Of a DNA stretch of 64,000 nt, positions 1 through 9,249 are shown one piece after another; the first letter of the stretch is position 1; every line of letters begins with the position of its first letter. The DNA is taken from contig NZ_MUMH01000043.1 in NCBI RefSeq assembly GCF_002155965.1, positions 56,039-120,038 of the forward strand. The letters run 5' to 3'. This DNA is from Allokutzneria sp. NRRL B-24872. Lineage in GTDB: Bacteria; Actinomycetota; Actinomycetes; Mycobacteriales; Pseudonocardiaceae. Under the pieces are notes generated by a model. The model did not search any database. It was not told the origin of the DNA and saw nothing but the letters and a program-made list of their open reading frames with translations. A program made the translations under genes and the position numbers.

Positions 1-520
1 GGTCAGCGAGGCTGAACCCGCCGCCCCGCACGCGCTCCAGCACCCACTCGTAGCGCGCCGGGTCGACGACGACCACGACGTTGGCGTGGTTCTTGGCGGA
101 GGCGCGGACCATCGCCGGTCCGCCGATGTCGATCTGCTCGACGCACTCGTCCTCGGACGCGCCGGAGGCCACCGTCTCCCGGAACGGGTACAGGTTCACC
201 ACGAGCAGGTCGAAGGCGGCGATCTCCATCCGCTCCAGCTGCTCGACGTGCTCGGGGCGGCGGACGTCGGCGAGCAGCCCGGCGTGCACACCGGGGTGCA
301 GCGTCTTGACCCGGCCGTCCAGGCACTCGGGGAACCCGGTGACCTGCTCGACCGGGGTGACGGGAATGCCAGCGGCGGCGATCGCCTTCGCGGTCCCGCC
401 GGTGGAGACCAGCTCCACCCCGGCCTCGTGCAGCCCGGCGGCCAGCTCGACCAGCCCGGCCTTGTCGGACACGCCCAGCAGCGCCCTGCGGACCGGCCGC
501 AGGCCATCTGTCGCGGTCAC
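1..520 (-). CDS. purH: PurH, bifunctional AICAR formyltransferase / IMP cyclohydrolase (3' part cut by window edge)
   Basis: Catalyses the last two steps of de novo IMP synthesis in the cytoplasm. About 173 N-terminal codons are present, all from the MGS-like IMP cyclohydrolase domain; the formyltransferase domain lies beyond the left edge, as the family is usually about 520 residues. Family-typical stretches are readable: [10 protein letters not shown] near residue 15, STGGTAKAI near 40, [16 protein letters not shown] near 70, and NLYPF near 107. The start is a GTG at 520-518 that overlaps the purN stop in a GTGA, so the two genes are translationally coupled. purN-purH order is the common actinobacterial arrangement. 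Identity is firm; only the C-terminal half is unseen. Confidence 0.95.
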   Translation of the reverse strand, partial: MTATDGLRPVRRALLGVSDKAGLVELAAGLHEAGVELVSTGGTAKAIAAAGIPVTPVEQVTGFPECLDGRVKTLHPGVHAGLLADVRRPEHVEQLERMEIAAFDLLVVNLYPFRETVASGASEDECVEQIDIGGPAMVRASAKNHANVVVVVDPARYEWVLERVRGGGFSLAD

Positions 521-1155
521 GGAATGTTCACCTCTCGTCCCGTTGTGGTGCAGCCTTCTCGCGCGAGCCGGGCGAGGACGTCGACCAGCATCCGCCGCTC
601 GACCTCCTTGATCCGCTCGTGCAGGTCTGTCTCGGCCTCGCCGGGCAGCACGGCGACCGCCTCCTGGGCGAGGATCGGCCCGGTGTCCACGCCCGCGTCG
701 ACCAGGTGCACGGTGCAGCCGGTGACCTTGACGCCGTAGGAGATGGCGTCGGCGACGGCGTGCGCGCCGGGGAAAGCGGGCAGCAGCGCGGGATGCGTGT
801 TGATCACGCGACCGCCGAAGCGCTCAAGCACGGCCGGCCCGAGGATCTTCATGAACCCGGCGGAGACCACCAGGTCGGGCTCGTGCGCGGCGATCTCCTC
901 GGCCAGCGCGCGGTCCCACGCGGTGCGGTCGGCGTGGTCGCGCAGTCGGACGGAGAAGGTCGGGACGCCGTGGCGCCGGGCCCGGTCGAGCCCTTCGAGC
1001 TTGCTCCGGTCCGCGCCGACCGCGACGACGGTCGCCGGGTAGTCCCCGGCGTCCACCGCGTCCAGCAGCGCCTGGAGCAGGGTGCCCGAACCGGACACGA
1101 GGGCAACGACGCGGGCGGGGACCGGCACGCTCAGCCGCTGTGCGAGCGGCGTCAC
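517..1155 (-). CDS. purN: PurN, phosphoribosylglycinamide formyltransferase
   Basis: Transfers a formyl group from 10-formyl-THF to GAR in purine synthesis. The protein is 212 residues, the usual length. The N-terminal folate-enzyme loop [14 protein letters not shown] starts near residue 20, and the active-site segment [15 protein letters not shown] with the catalytic Asn-His pair is near 117-131, followed by [16 protein letters not shown] carrying the conserved Asp. The start is a GTG at 1155, with no strong ribosome site visible upstream; other near starts are possible. It overlaps purH by 4 bases. The 105-bp gap to the upstream membrane-protein gene could hold its own promoter. Confidence 0.95.
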   Translation of the reverse strand: MTPLAQRLSVPVPARVVALVSGSGTLLQALLDAVDAGDYPATVVAVGADRSKLEGLDRARRHGVPTFSVRLRDHADRTAWDRALAEEIAAHEPDLVVSAGFMKILGPAVLERFGGRVINTHPALLPAFPGAHAVADAISYGVKVTGCTVHLVDAGVDTGPILAQEAVAVLPGEAETDLHERIKEVERRMLVDVLARLAREGCTTTGREVNIP

Positions 1156-1260
1156 ATCCGGGTGCGATGGGCTCAGCTTCGTCTCCTGGCAAGCCGGATC
1201 AGGGGCGTGACCAGCGTAGTTCCTGCCGTGTGGATCACATCGAGCAGGGCGGGCGGCGCG

Positions 1261-2880
1261 TCAGCGCTTCGGCGGTGGGGGCGGGTCCTCGTCGTCGATC
1301 GTCAGCTCCTCGCCCAGCTCCTCCGCGAGTTCCCGCGCGAGCCGGTCCTCCTCGTCCTCGAAGTCCTCGGGCAGCGGCTCGAACCGGTAGCCCTCGGTCT
1401 CCTCGACGTCGTCGTACTCCTCGTAGTCCTCGAAGTCGTCAACGTCCACTTCGGACAGTTCCGACGTCTCCGGCGCTTCCGGCGCCTCGGCCTCGTCGGA
1501 TTCCTCAAGCGCCTCAGGCTCTTCGGCGTCCTCGGGCTCGTCGACGGCTTCCGGCGCCTCGGAATCCTCTTCGGCGTCTTCCGCAGAGTCTTCGGAGTCC
1601 TCGTCCGCGTCCTCTGCTTCGAGAACAGCCTCCTCATCCGACTCCGACTCCGACCCCGACTCGGAGTCAGACTCAGACTCGGCGGCGGCCTCGGCCGCGG
1701 GCTCCTCCTCGGCCTTGGGCGCGAACACCCACGCCACAAGGGCTCCTGGCACCAGAACCCATCCCGCTGCGGCCAGCACGACCTTGCCCGCCTGCACGGT
1801 CACCGGGTCGAACGGCCCACCGCCGAGCCTGCCCCCGGCGAGGAAGGCCAGCACGAACATGGCCAACCCGATCAGCACGGCGGCGACCGCGACGGCCTTC
1901 ACCCGCTCGATCGGCTCGGGCGAGCACTTGCGGCAGCACCAGCCGACGAGCACGCCGACCAGCAGCGGCAGCACGAAGACCACGAGCCACCACCGGCTGG
2001 TGACCGGCGGCAGCGCGGCCAGCAGCGGCACCGAGGGCACCGGCGCCAGCGCCATGCCGATCGGCGCGATCACCGCTTTGCCCACCGCGAAGCCCGATCC
2101 GAGCGCGAAGGAACTCGCGGCGATCACGATGTTGGGCAGGTAGGCCAGGCACAGCAACGCGATGCCGAAGAACTCGGCGATGCCCTGGCCGGTGTCCAGG
2201 AACATGCCCGCGACCTTGGGCAGGGCCACCAGCAGCCCGACGGAGAACAGCAGCGCGCCCACCGCGAGGAGCGCGCCGAGCCCGAGAACGCCGACGTAGA
2301 GGCCGCGTCGCAGCGGCGCGTCCAGCCTGCTGATCAGCTCGGCCAGGCCGCACGTCTCGGCGAGCGCGATGGTCGCGGCGACACCGGAAACCAGTGCGGC
2401 ACCGACGAAAGCGGTCGTCGGCGTCGCGACGGCCGCGCCTTCCGGCTGCACCGCGGCGAGCACGGCGGCGAAAACCCCGTGCGCTGCGGCGATGGTGCCG
2501 ATCAGCTGCTGGGTCGGGCCGGGGGCGCGCAACCGCATCCGGCGCGCGGAGGCCCTGGCCGAGCGCGCCACGAGCAACGCCACGATGAGGGTGAGCAGCA
2601 GCGGCAGCACGCCGAGCGGGGCGCCGCGCAGGGTCACCGGCACCTGGTGGGCGGCCAGCCACAGCCAGCGGGCCGACGCGAGGACTTCGGGAACGGAGAA
2701 GACGGCGAGCGGGGCCGAGCCCACCACGACGGCGGACACGCTCGCCGCGACGAGGAACCCGAGCACCAACGGACCGAGCGCGGCTACTACGAGTAACCGG
2801 ACCCGCAGGCCCCTCGGAGCCGCCCGCGGTCGCACGACCACCTCGTCTACCCCCTGGTCAGTAGGTTGAGCCGTGGTCAT
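1261..2880 (-). CDS. PerM-like / DUF6350 polytopic membrane protein with acidic C-terminal tail
   Basis: About 539 residues. The first ~400 residues carry roughly 8-10 hydrophobic segments, starting with LLVVAALGPLVLGFLVAASV near residue 25. The last ~140 residues (1264-1690) are very acidic, begin with Ser-Asp/Ser-Glu repeats (SESDSESGSESESDEE) and end in a PPPPPK run. By position next to purN and sucCD it corresponds to Rv0955/PerM, a mycobacterial membrane protein linked in the literature to cell division under stress; that role is inferred here from context and topology. I start it at the ATG at 2880 (MTTAQPTDQG); an upstream in-frame extension to 2979 has poor coding character. A hairpin at 2950-2985 separates it from the DUF5336 gene. 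Confidence 0.75.
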   Translation of the reverse strand: MTTAQPTDQGVDEVVVRPRAAPRGLRVRLLVVAALGPLVLGFLVAASVSAVVVGSAPLAVFSVPEVLASARWLWLAAHQVPVTLRGAPLGVLPLLLTLIVALLVARSARASARRMRLRAPGPTQQLIGTIAAAHGVFAAVLAAVQPEGAAVATPTTAFVGAALVSGVAATIALAETCGLAELISRLDAPLRRGLYVGVLGLGALLAVGALLFSVGLLVALPKVAGMFLDTGQGIAEFFGIALLCLAYLPNIVIAASSFALGSGFAVGKAVIAPIGMALAPVPSVPLLAALPPVTSRWWLVVFVLPLLVGVLVGWCCRKCSPEPIERVKAVAVAAVLIGLAMFVLAFLAGGRLGGGPFDPVTVQAGKVVLAAAGWVLVPGALVAWVFAPKAEEEPAAEAAAESESDSESGSESESDEEAVLEAEDADEDSEDSAEDAEEDSEAPEAVDEPEDAEEPEALEESDEAEAPEAPETSELSEVDVDDFEDYEEYDDVEETEGYRFEPLPEDFEDEEDRLARELAEELGEELTIDDEDPPPPPKR

Positions 2881-2949
2881 GCGGGCACACTCGCACCGGC
2901 GGATCGCCGTCCGGGTGAGGCACGCCGCGTGACCAGCCTCGGAAAAGCC

Positions 2950-2985
2950 GTCAGGGTGACACCGCGACCGCGGTGCCACCCCGAC
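2950..2985 (-). terminator. Hairpin downstream of the DUF5336 gene
   Basis: Arms 2950-2965 and 2970-2985 pair over 16 positions around a 4-base loop. Two positions are G-U wobbles in the minus-strand RNA but A-C mismatches on the plus strand, which fits a minus-strand RNA element. It lies 28 bases past the DUF5336 stop and has no strong U tract. Confidence 0.55.
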
Positions 2986-3012
2986 GAGAGGTCTTGCTCT
3001 ATTTGATCAGCA

Positions 3013-3597
3013 TCAGCTCTGCTGGAAACCACCGGGCGGGGTTCCGGGCTGACCGAACTGCTGGGTCTGCTGCGGCTGCTGCGGCTGCTGGGGGTAGCCC
3101 TGCTGCGGGTAGCCGCCGGGCTGCTGGCCGTAGGGCTGCGGGAATCCGCCGGAGGCCGGGTTCCAGCCGCCGGGCGGGCCGTACTGCGGCTTCGGCTGCA
3201 GCTTGATGATCTCGATGTCGGCGAGCAGCGCCACCACCGTCGCACCGGCCTGGAGCAGGCTGGCGATGAAGACCACCACGTACAGGCCGCTGACCGACGA
3301 GGACGCGATCAGGCCCTGCAGCAGCTGCAGCGCGGGCACCACGGCCAGCGGCGCGGCCGCCCAGAGCAGCTTGGGAGCCTTGGGCAGCACCGCGAGCCCG
3401 GCGAGCACACCGCCGGCGAGCTGGTACGCCGAGACGGCGCCGCGGGCGTCGGTGGCGAAGCCGCAGAAGAACGCGACGAGCGCCAGTCCCGCGGCGACGA
3501 GCGAGAGGATGAAGCCGAGGTCGAGGGGCTTTCCCGGCTGCCCGGGCATCCCGGGCTGCTGGGGATGGGGCTGGGGCGCGCCATAGGGCACGGACAT
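3013..3597 (-). CDS. DUF5336 (Rv0954-like) membrane protein with Gln/Pro-rich tail
   Basis: 194 residues: a short proline/glutamine-rich N-terminus, four hydrophobic segments between about residues 27 and 125 (first one LGFILSLVAAGLALVAFFCG), then a cytoplasm-or-periplasm tail rich in Gly-Tyr-Pro-Gln repeats. This layout and the position between sucD and a PerM-like gene match the mycobacterial 34-kDa antigenic protein family. No catalytic motif is visible. The ATG at 3597 is preceded by a GGAGGAGAC Shine-Dalgarno on the minus strand. Function unknown; a scaffold or envelope role linked to the PerM neighbour would be a guess. Confidence 0.8.
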   Translation of the reverse strand: MSVPYGAPQPHPQQPGMPGQPGKPLDLGFILSLVAAGLALVAFFCGFATDARGAVSAYQLAGGVLAGLAVLPKAPKLLWAAAPLAVVPALQLLQGLIASSSVSGLYVVVFIASLLQAGATVVALLADIEIIKLQPKPQYGPPGGWNPASGGFPQPYGQQPGGYPQQGYPQQPQQPQQTQQFGQPGTPPGGFQQS

Positions 3598-3756
3598 GCT
3601 GGGTCTCCTCCTCGAACGAGGCGGCCACTGTGGACGCTTGAGGGTTGTGGCAGCGGAACGCTAGCCGATTCCACCGTCAGGACGACATCCGACACCCAGG
3701 GCTTCCCCCGGTGTGTCGAACCCGTTCGAGTCAACCACCACCGCTGCGTGACGACA

Positions 3757-3791
3757 GAGGCCGGGTGACCCGCGAAGGGTCACCCGGCCTC
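3757..3791 (-). terminator. Strong hairpin terminator after sucD
   Basis: Perfect 15-bp inverted repeat (arms 3757-3771 and 3777-3791) with a 5-base loop GCGAA, 17 bases past the sucD stop. No T run follows, as is common for actinobacterial terminators. Confidence 0.8.
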
Positions 3792-3808
3792 GTGTCCGAA
3801 AGCGGCTG

Positions 3809-4699
3809 TCAGGCGAGGGACTTCATGATCTCGCGCATCAGGTCGGCGGTCGCGGACGGCGTCTTGCCGACCTTCACGCCGGCGGCCTCGAGGGCCTCCT
3901 GCTTCGCGGCCGCGGTGCCGGAGGAACCCGACACGATCGCGCCCGCGTGGCCCATCGTCTTGCCCTCGGGGGCGGTGAAGCCCGCGACGTAGCCGACGAC
4001 CGGCTTGGTGATGTGCTCGGCGATGTAGGCCGCCGCGCGCTCCTCGGCGTCGCCACCGATCTCGCCGATCATCACGATGGCGTCGGTCTCCGGGTCGTCC
4101 TGGAACGCCTGGAGGCAGTCGATGTGCGTGGTGCCGATGATCGGGTCACCGCCGATGCCGACCGCGGTGGAGAAACCGAACTCCCGCAGCTCGTGCATCA
4201 TCTGGTAGGTCAGCGTGCCGGACTTGGACACCAGGCCGATCCGGCCCGCGCCGGAGATGTCGGCGGGGATGATGCCCGCGTTGGCCTTGCCGGGGCTGAT
4301 CACGCCGGGGCAGTTCGGCCCGATGATCCGGGTCTTGTTGCCCTTGGCGCCCGCGTGGGCCCAGAAGTAGGCGGTGTCGTGCACCGGGATGCCCTCGGTG
4401 ATGACGACGGCGAGCGCGATGCCCGCGTCGATCGCCTCGACCGCGGCGTCCTTGGCGAACTTCGGCGGAACGAAGATCACGGTGACGTCGGCGCCGGTGG
4501 CCTCCATGGCCTCGGCGACGGAGCCGAAGACCGGGACGACGGTGCCGTCGAAGTCGACCTTCTCGCCGGCCTTGCGCGGGTTCACGCCACCGACGATGTT
4601 CGTGCCGGAGGCCAGCATCCGCTTGGTGTGCTTGGTGCCCTCGGCACCGGTCATGCCCTGGACGATGACCTTGCTGTTCTCAGTGAGGAAGATAGCCAT
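3809..4699 (-). CDS. sucD: SucD, succinyl-CoA ligase (ADP/GDP-forming) alpha subunit
   Basis: TCA-cycle enzyme subunit that binds CoA and carries the phospho-histidine. 296 residues, normal length. The N-terminal CoA-binding region reads [16 protein letters not shown] near residue 14; the active-site segment [13 protein letters not shown] near 247-259 contains the histidine that is phosphorylated. The segment [17 protein letters not shown] near 124 is also family-typical. The ATG lies 9 bp after the sucC stop, so the two subunits are made from one message. A strong hairpin closes the unit downstream. Confidence 0.97.
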   Translation of the reverse strand: MAIFLTENSKVIVQGMTGAEGTKHTKRMLASGTNIVGGVNPRKAGEKVDFDGTVVPVFGSVAEAMEATGADVTVIFVPPKFAKDAAVEAIDAGIALAVVITEGIPVHDTAYFWAHAGAKGNKTRIIGPNCPGVISPGKANAGIIPADISGAGRIGLVSKSGTLTYQMMHELREFGFSTAVGIGGDPIIGTTHIDCLQAFQDDPETDAIVMIGEIGGDAEERAAAYIAEHITKPVVGYVAGFTAPEGKTMGHAGAIVSGSSGTAAAKQEALEAAGVKVGKTPSATADLMREIMKSLA

Positions 4700-4708
4700 C
4701 TTGTTGTG

Positions 4709-5878
4709 TCACTTCCCCGCGGCAGCGAGTTCGGCGGCGCGGTCGGCCGCGTTGTCCATGGTGTCCACCACGGTGACCAGCGGGTGGTTCGCCTCGGCGA
4801 GGATGCGGCGACCCTCGACGACGTTGTTGCCGTCCAGGCGGACGACCAGCGGCTTGGTGGCCCCGTCACCGAGGATCTCCAGCGCCTTCACGATGCCGTT
4901 GGCGACCGCGTCGCAGGCGGTGATGCCGCCGAAGACGTTCACGAAGACGCTGCGCACGTCGGTGTCGGAGAGGATGATCTCCAGGCCGTTGGCCATCACC
5001 TCGGCGGAGGCACCGCCACCGATGTCGAGGAAGTTGGCGGGCTTGACGCCGCCGTGCTTCTCGCCCGCGTAGGCGACGACGTCCAGGGTGGACATCACCA
5101 GGCCGGCGCCGTTGCCGATGATGCCGACCTCGCCGTCCAGCTTGACGTAGTTGAGGTCCTTGGCCTTGGCGGCGGCCTCGAGCGGGTTCTCCGCGGCCTT
5201 GTCGACCAGCTCGGCGTGCGCCGGGTGGCGGAAGCCCGCGTTCTCGTCGAGGGTGACCTTGCCGTCGAGCGCGACGATCTTGCCGTGCGGGTCGCGCACG
5301 AGCGGGTTGACCTCGACCAGGGTGGCGTCCTCGGAGACGAAGGTCTCCCAGAGCTTCACGATGGTGTCGGCGACCTGGTCGGCGACCTCGGCGGGGAACT
5401 TCGCCGCGGCGACGATCTCGTTGGCCTTGGCCAGGTCGACGCCGGCGATCGGGTCGATCGCGATCTTGGCGAGCGCCTCCGGCTTGGAGACGGCCACCTC
5501 CTCGATGTCCATGCCGCCCTCGACGGAGGCCATGGCGAGGAAGGTCCTGTTGGAACGGTCCAGCAGGAAGGAGAAGTAGTACTCCTCCGCGATGTCGGAC
5601 GCGGGGGTCACCAGCACGCGGTGCACGATGTGACCCTTGATGTCCAGCCCGAGGATGCCCTCGGCCTTGGTCTTGGTCTCCTCGGCGGTCTCGGCCAGCT
5701 TCACGCCGCCGGCCTTGCCGCGACCGCCGGTCTTCACCTGGGCCTTGACGACGACGGCGACGCCGTAGTCGGCGGCGATCGCCGCGGCCTCATCCGGGGT
5801 GGTGGCCACGGCGCCCGGCAACACCGGGACCCCGTGGGCGGCGAAGAGGTCCTTCGCCTGGTACTCGTACAGGTCCAC
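4709..5878 (-). CDS. sucC: SucC, succinyl-CoA ligase beta subunit
   Basis: Nucleotide-binding ATP-grasp subunit of succinyl-CoA synthetase. 389 residues, normal length. It opens with the signature [19 protein letters not shown]; the ATP-grasp lysine region [19 protein letters not shown] is near 42-60, and the C-terminal ligase domain contains [14 protein letters not shown] [16 protein letters not shown] near 314. The start is a GTG at 5878. The 160-bp region upstream (5879-6040) separates it from the B12-fold-like gene and should hold the sucCD promoter; I could not choose a promoter there with confidence. Confidence 0.97.
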   Translation of the reverse strand: MDLYEYQAKDLFAAHGVPVLPGAVATTPDEAAAIAADYGVAVVVKAQVKTGGRGKAGGVKLAETAEETKTKAEGILGLDIKGHIVHRVLVTPASDIAEEYYFSFLLDRSNRTFLAMASVEGGMDIEEVAVSKPEALAKIAIDPIAGVDLAKANEIVAAAKFPAEVADQVADTIVKLWETFVSEDATLVEVNPLVRDPHGKIVALDGKVTLDENAGFRHPAHAELVDKAAENPLEAAAKAKDLNYVKLDGEVGIIGNGAGLVMSTLDVVAYAGEKHGGVKPANFLDIGGGASAEVMANGLEIILSDTDVRSVFVNVFGGITACDAVANGIVKALEILGDGATKPLVVRLDGNNVVEGRRILAEANHPLVTVVDTMDNAADRAAELAAAGK

Positions 5879-6040
5879 TCAGAGTCTCCTGATCTCGCCA
5901 ACGACACCGCTGTCGGACCGGGTGACCCTATCGACCAGCCACTAAGCATTCGCGCCCGCCTGCGGTGAAGTCGGTCACCGCGCACGCGAATCACCAGGAA
6001 TCGCGTGCTCACTGAGACGAAGGCAACGCCGGGGAATCGT

Positions 6041-6358
6041 TCAAGTAGTGCGCGTGGCGTCACTCGGGCGGGGGTCGGCGCCCGTGAGCGATTCCACAAT
6101 CTCGCCGGGTTCCGCTCCTGAGCGGAAGAGCACGACGTCCTCAGCACCCTGCGCCACAAGCAGATCGCGAAGTTCTTCCACGGATTCGGCGGGAACGTCG
6201 GTGAAGCCGACGGCGACGGCGTCCTCCTGCACGACGGCCGCGGCGACCTGCGCGGGGTCGCGCGACTCTCCTATGTGGACGACCTCGAAGCCCGCGTCCC
6301 GCAGCGCCCGCGCGAGCGGATCGGCACCGGCCCCGCCCGCGACCACCACTCGGGTCAT
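6041..6358 (-). CDS. Small cobalamin-binding-domain-like protein lacking the His ligand motif
   Basis: 105 residues. The pattern ALRDAGFEVVHIGESRDPAQVAAAVVQEDAVAVGF resembles the second half of a B12-binding Rossmann-like domain as in methylmalonyl-CoA mutase, split here: residues 17-30 give the ARALRDAGFEVVHIG part. The region where the cobalt-ligand DxHxxG should be reads VVVAGGAGADPLA, with no histidine, so base-off B12 binding is unlikely. The ATG at 6358 overlaps the upstream membrane-protein stop (ATGA). Its place beside sucCD could suggest a link to the methylmalonyl-CoA/succinyl-CoA step, but this is inference. Function unknown. Confidence 0.65.
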   Translation of the reverse strand: MTRVVVAGGAGADPLARALRDAGFEVVHIGESRDPAQVAAAVVQEDAVAVGFTDVPAESVEELRDLLVAQGAEDVVLFRSGAEPGEIVESLTGADPRPSDATRTT

Positions 6359-8079
6359 CCGGTGGCCTTTTCCTTTCGGGACAAGGCGATTCCCGCTGCG
6401 ATGAGCAACACCGCGAAACCACCCAGCGCGAACCACATTCCGGAAGCCGCCGCCGCGCCTTCGACTCGCTGCGCCGTCAACGGCAGTTCGGCGGCGCGCA
6501 GGCCCACGACGATCGCGGCTCCGAACAACAGCCCGGCGGCGCGGCGCGGGCGGCAGAACAAGGACAGCGCGCTCGCGGCGACGGCGGTCAGCATCGCGAC
6601 GAGCACGCCCCACGAGGAGATGCGCAGCGGCGAGAGCAGTCCGGGCGCGATGAAGTCGGGAGCGGAGAGCACGGGCACGACGAAGGCCGCCGCGCTCAGC
6701 GCCACCGCGAGCCCGACCGGGGCGAAGAGCGCGTCGTTGCGGATCGGCTCGCTGAGGTCGACCTCGTCCCGCTCGACCCCGCCCGCGAGCCCGGCAGCGG
6801 CACCCGCGCCCAGCGCGAGCACCACGGCGGCGATCAGCGCCCAGGTGCCGGAGGCGACCTCGACACCGGCGACCCCGACAGCGCCGACCACCACGTCCAG
6901 CGCGACGGCGGCGGCGAGGACGACCCCGGCCCAGGCGACGGCGAGCACGGGGCGCAGCGCCCCGGCGAGACCGCGCACGGTCATCGCCAGCCCCAGTACT
7001 AGAAGGACGCCTCCGGCGGGCAGCAGCATCCGGGCCGGGTAGTTCACCAGGCTCGGCAGATCCGGCGGCACCTCGATGGTGTCGAGCAGCCCGCCCGCGA
7101 GCGAGGCCAGCCCGGAGAGCACGGCGAGGGCTCCGGCGACCATCTGCAACCGCTCCTGGCCGGGCAGCTCCACGTCATCGGTTCCCGAGGTGGGCTCCCC
7201 CCGCCCCCGTCCGGCCGGGATCGCCAGCACCGCGAGCACGAGCGCTCCGGCCAGTGCGACGAACGGCCCCCACGTGATGAAGAACTGGTCGGAGGCGACG
7301 GCGGAGGCGATCGGCGGCACGATCAGCCCGAGCACGGCGAGCACCAGGCCGAGCAGCTTGCCGCGGGCGGCGCCGGGCTCGGCCGAGCTGATGGCCAACG
7401 CGGCGGAGATCGGCACGGCGACCGCGACCAGGAGCACGCCGACGAGCACCCACGGCGGAGCGTCCAGCACCGCGGCGGGCAGAAGATAAGGATCGGTCGA
7501 GCGGAACGGTGCCGCCGCGAGACCGACGGAGACCAGCACGCCGACGCAGAGCGTGAAGGCGAACAGCCCGTGCCTGGGTTCTCCGGCCTCACCGGTCCTG
7601 GCGAGCGACTTGGCCGCGAAGAACCCGGCCGCGACCGTGGCGGCGTGGGCGACCAGCAGCGCGAGCAGTCCGGGCCCCGCGCCCAGCACGTTCAGGCTGT
7701 GCGGCAACAGCAGCTCCGGACGCGCGGCCAGGCTCGCGCCGTCCAGGAACTGGAGGTCGATCGCGGCGCGTCCGGGAGCGAGCAGCGCCGCCGGGACGAG
7801 GACCCCCGCGGCCAGCGCCACGCGACCGCGCGCGCGGGCGATGAGCGCCGCGAGCACGGGCAGCGCCGCGAGCAGGCCCAGCAGCGGCCAGGAGGTGAAG
7901 GCGGCGGGTTCGGCGGGCGCCGTCACGCCCAGCACCGGGGCGAGGGCGGCGGCGACCGCGGACAGCGCCGACAGGGCGATCGCCGTGGTCAGCGGCGGGG
8001 AGGCCGCGTCAGGACCGGGAGCCCGCGAAGGACTGCGATCCGCCGGAGGAGAAGGTGAGGTGGATGGCCGCGCGGTCAC
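6355..8079 (-). CDS. Polytopic membrane protein of unknown function
   Basis: About 574 residues with 12 or more hydrophobic segments distributed over the whole length, for example ALSALSAVAAALAPVLGV near residue 35 and VPISAALAISSAE in the middle. The N-terminus before the first segment is short and rich in Pro/Ser. A hydrophilic loop near residues 295-315 (GRGRGEPTSGTDDVELPG) divides two halves. I do not recognise a transporter motif. The start is uncertain: in-frame GTGs at 8079 and 8088 both lack a clear ribosome site. It is translationally coupled to the B12-like gene. It is divergent from the lipase gene; 8080-8206 is the shared promoter region. Confidence 0.6.
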   Translation of the reverse strand: MTARPSTSPSPPADRSPSRAPGPDAASPPLTTAIALSALSAVAAALAPVLGVTAPAEPAAFTSWPLLGLLAALPVLAALIARARGRVALAAGVLVPAALLAPGRAAIDLQFLDGASLAARPELLLPHSLNVLGAGPGLLALLVAHAATVAAGFFAAKSLARTGEAGEPRHGLFAFTLCVGVLVSVGLAAAPFRSTDPYLLPAAVLDAPPWVLVGVLLVAVAVPISAALAISSAEPGAARGKLLGLVLAVLGLIVPPIASAVASDQFFITWGPFVALAGALVLAVLAIPAGRGRGEPTSGTDDVELPGQERLQMVAGALAVLSGLASLAGGLLDTIEVPPDLPSLVNYPARMLLPAGGVLLVLGLAMTVRGLAGALRPVLAVAWAGVVLAAAVALDVVVGAVGVAGVEVASGTWALIAAVVLALGAGAAAGLAGGVERDEVDLSEPIRNDALFAPVGLAVALSAAAFVVPVLSAPDFIAPGLLSPLRISSWGVLVAMLTAVAASALSLFCRPRRAAGLLFGAAIVVGLRAAELPLTAQRVEGAAAASGMWFALGGFAVLLIAAGIALSRKEKATG

Positions 8080-8206
8080 CGCGACCACGCTAGCGAAGTG
8101 CGGTGCCAAGAGCAGTACGACGCATCTTTTTCGCGGTGAAGGGGTATCCGCGAAAAGAAACCGATGTACTGACGCGCGAGTGGCGCAGATCACTTACCGT
8201 CACTCC

Positions 8207-9217
8207 ATGGGGAAGATCGCGAGGTCCGACGTGCACGAGCTGGGGGAACACCTCCTCGGCCACGCACGCCGAGCCGCGGCCGTCGCCGAGACCGCGAAGG
8301 CGGTCGGCGAGGGCGTCGGCGTGGTGCTGCGCGGCATGGCCAGCCTCGGTGGCTTGCGCGGTGCCGCCGTTGAAGCGACCTGGTTGGCCGCGCACGCCGT
8401 CCTCTACCCCTGGGGAGCCCTGGCCGAGAAGCTGCGCCCCGGCGGCCACTACGAGCGCTACCGCACCGACGACCTGGCACCGTCGCAGCGCGGCCTCGTC
8501 GTCTCCAACCTGGAGGGCGCGGGCACCCCCGTGGTCCTGGTGCACGGCATCGGCGACAACCGCTCGATCTTCACCGTTCTCTCCGGCGCGCTGCGCAGGC
8601 GCGGCTTCGGCGTCGTGCACGCCGTGAACTACAGCATCCTGACCGCGGTCACCGGTGACATCAGGAGCGCCGCCGCCGAGCTGGGCGCGCACATCGAGCG
8701 GGTGTGCGAGGAGACCGGCTCCGACTCGGTGCACGTGGTCGGCCACTCGCTCGGCGGGATCATCGCCAGGTACTACGTGCAGCGCCAGGGCGGCGACGAG
8801 CGGGTGCGCACGCTCATCACGCTCGGCACCCCGCACACCGGGACGCTGTCCGCCTACCTGCTGCCGACCAAGCTCGTCCGCGAGCTGCGGCCCGGTTCGG
8901 AGCTGATGACCGAACTGGCCGAGCCGGCCCCCGGGTGCCGCACCCGGTTCGTGGTGGTCTGGAGCGAGCTGGACGAGGTGGTGATCCCGCAGGTCAACGC
9001 CCGTTTACGACACCCGGACCTCGACGTCGAGGAGCACTGCCTCCGTGACGTGGGACACCTCTCCCTGCCCATCGCCCGTCGCTGTGTGCACGCGGTGCTG
9101 GGCACTCTGACGCAGGTGAAGTACAGACGTCCGACCCGTTCGCACGTTGCTTGTGATCTGGATCACACTACCGAAAACACGCTCCGTTATCGCAGCGGGT
9201 CACACTCGTCCGCATGA
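8207..9217 (+). CDS. Alpha/beta hydrolase, triacylglycerol lipase/esterase-like
   Basis: 336 residues. The oxyanion segment VVLVHGIGDNRSIF is near 110 and the nucleophile elbow GHSLGG near 180, a GxSxG serine hydrolase signature. The acid and histidine are likely the Asp of WSELDEVV near 265 and the His of RDVGHLSL near 283. There is no cleavable signal peptide; the N-terminal ~60 residues are Ala-rich with a hydrophobic stretch (ATWLAAHAVLYPWGAL) that may sit at the membrane. This fits bacterial lipases acting on cell-envelope lipids, inferred. The ATG at 8207 is the first good start. The 3' end of the gene contains a perfect CRP-type operator (9152-9167) that probably serves the next gene. 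Confidence 0.75.
   Translation: MGKIARSDVHELGEHLLGHARRAAAVAETAKAVGEGVGVVLRGMASLGGLRGAAVEATWLAAHAVLYPWGALAEKLRPGGHYERYRTDDLAPSQRGLVVSNLEGAGTPVVLVHGIGDNRSIFTVLSGALRRRGFGVVHAVNYSILTAVTGDIRSAAAELGAHIERVCEETGSDSVHVVGHSLGGIIARYYVQRQGGDERVRTLITLGTPHTGTLSAYLLPTKLVRELRPGSELMTELAEPAPGCRTRFVVVWSELDEVVIPQVNARLRHPDLDVEEHCLRDVGHLSLPIARRCVHAVLGTLTQVKYRRPTRSHVACDLDHTTENTLRYRSGSHSSA
9152..9167. promoter_or_regulatory. Perfect CRP/Crp-type operator
   Basis: TGTGATCTGGATCACA matches the CRP consensus TGTGA-N6-TCACA at every fixed position. It overlaps the 3' end of the hydrolase gene. A TATCGC-like -10 at 9188-9193 would place a start site near 9200 and the operator centre near -40, the class II activator spacing. 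Confidence 0.6.
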
Positions 9218-9249
9218 GCGGCCGAACGGCAGATGACCCGATCAGGGAT

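Noticed and set aside
1228..1240. CRP-like GTGTGGATCACAT upstream of purN
   Set aside because: Spacing between half-sites is wrong for the CRP consensus.
619..2796. 725-codon open frame on the plus strand
   Set aside because: Antisense shadow of purN and the PerM-like gene; composition is typical of GC-rich antisense frames.
3947..5968. 673-codon open frame on the plus strand
   Set aside because: Antisense shadow of sucD and sucC, which are certain.
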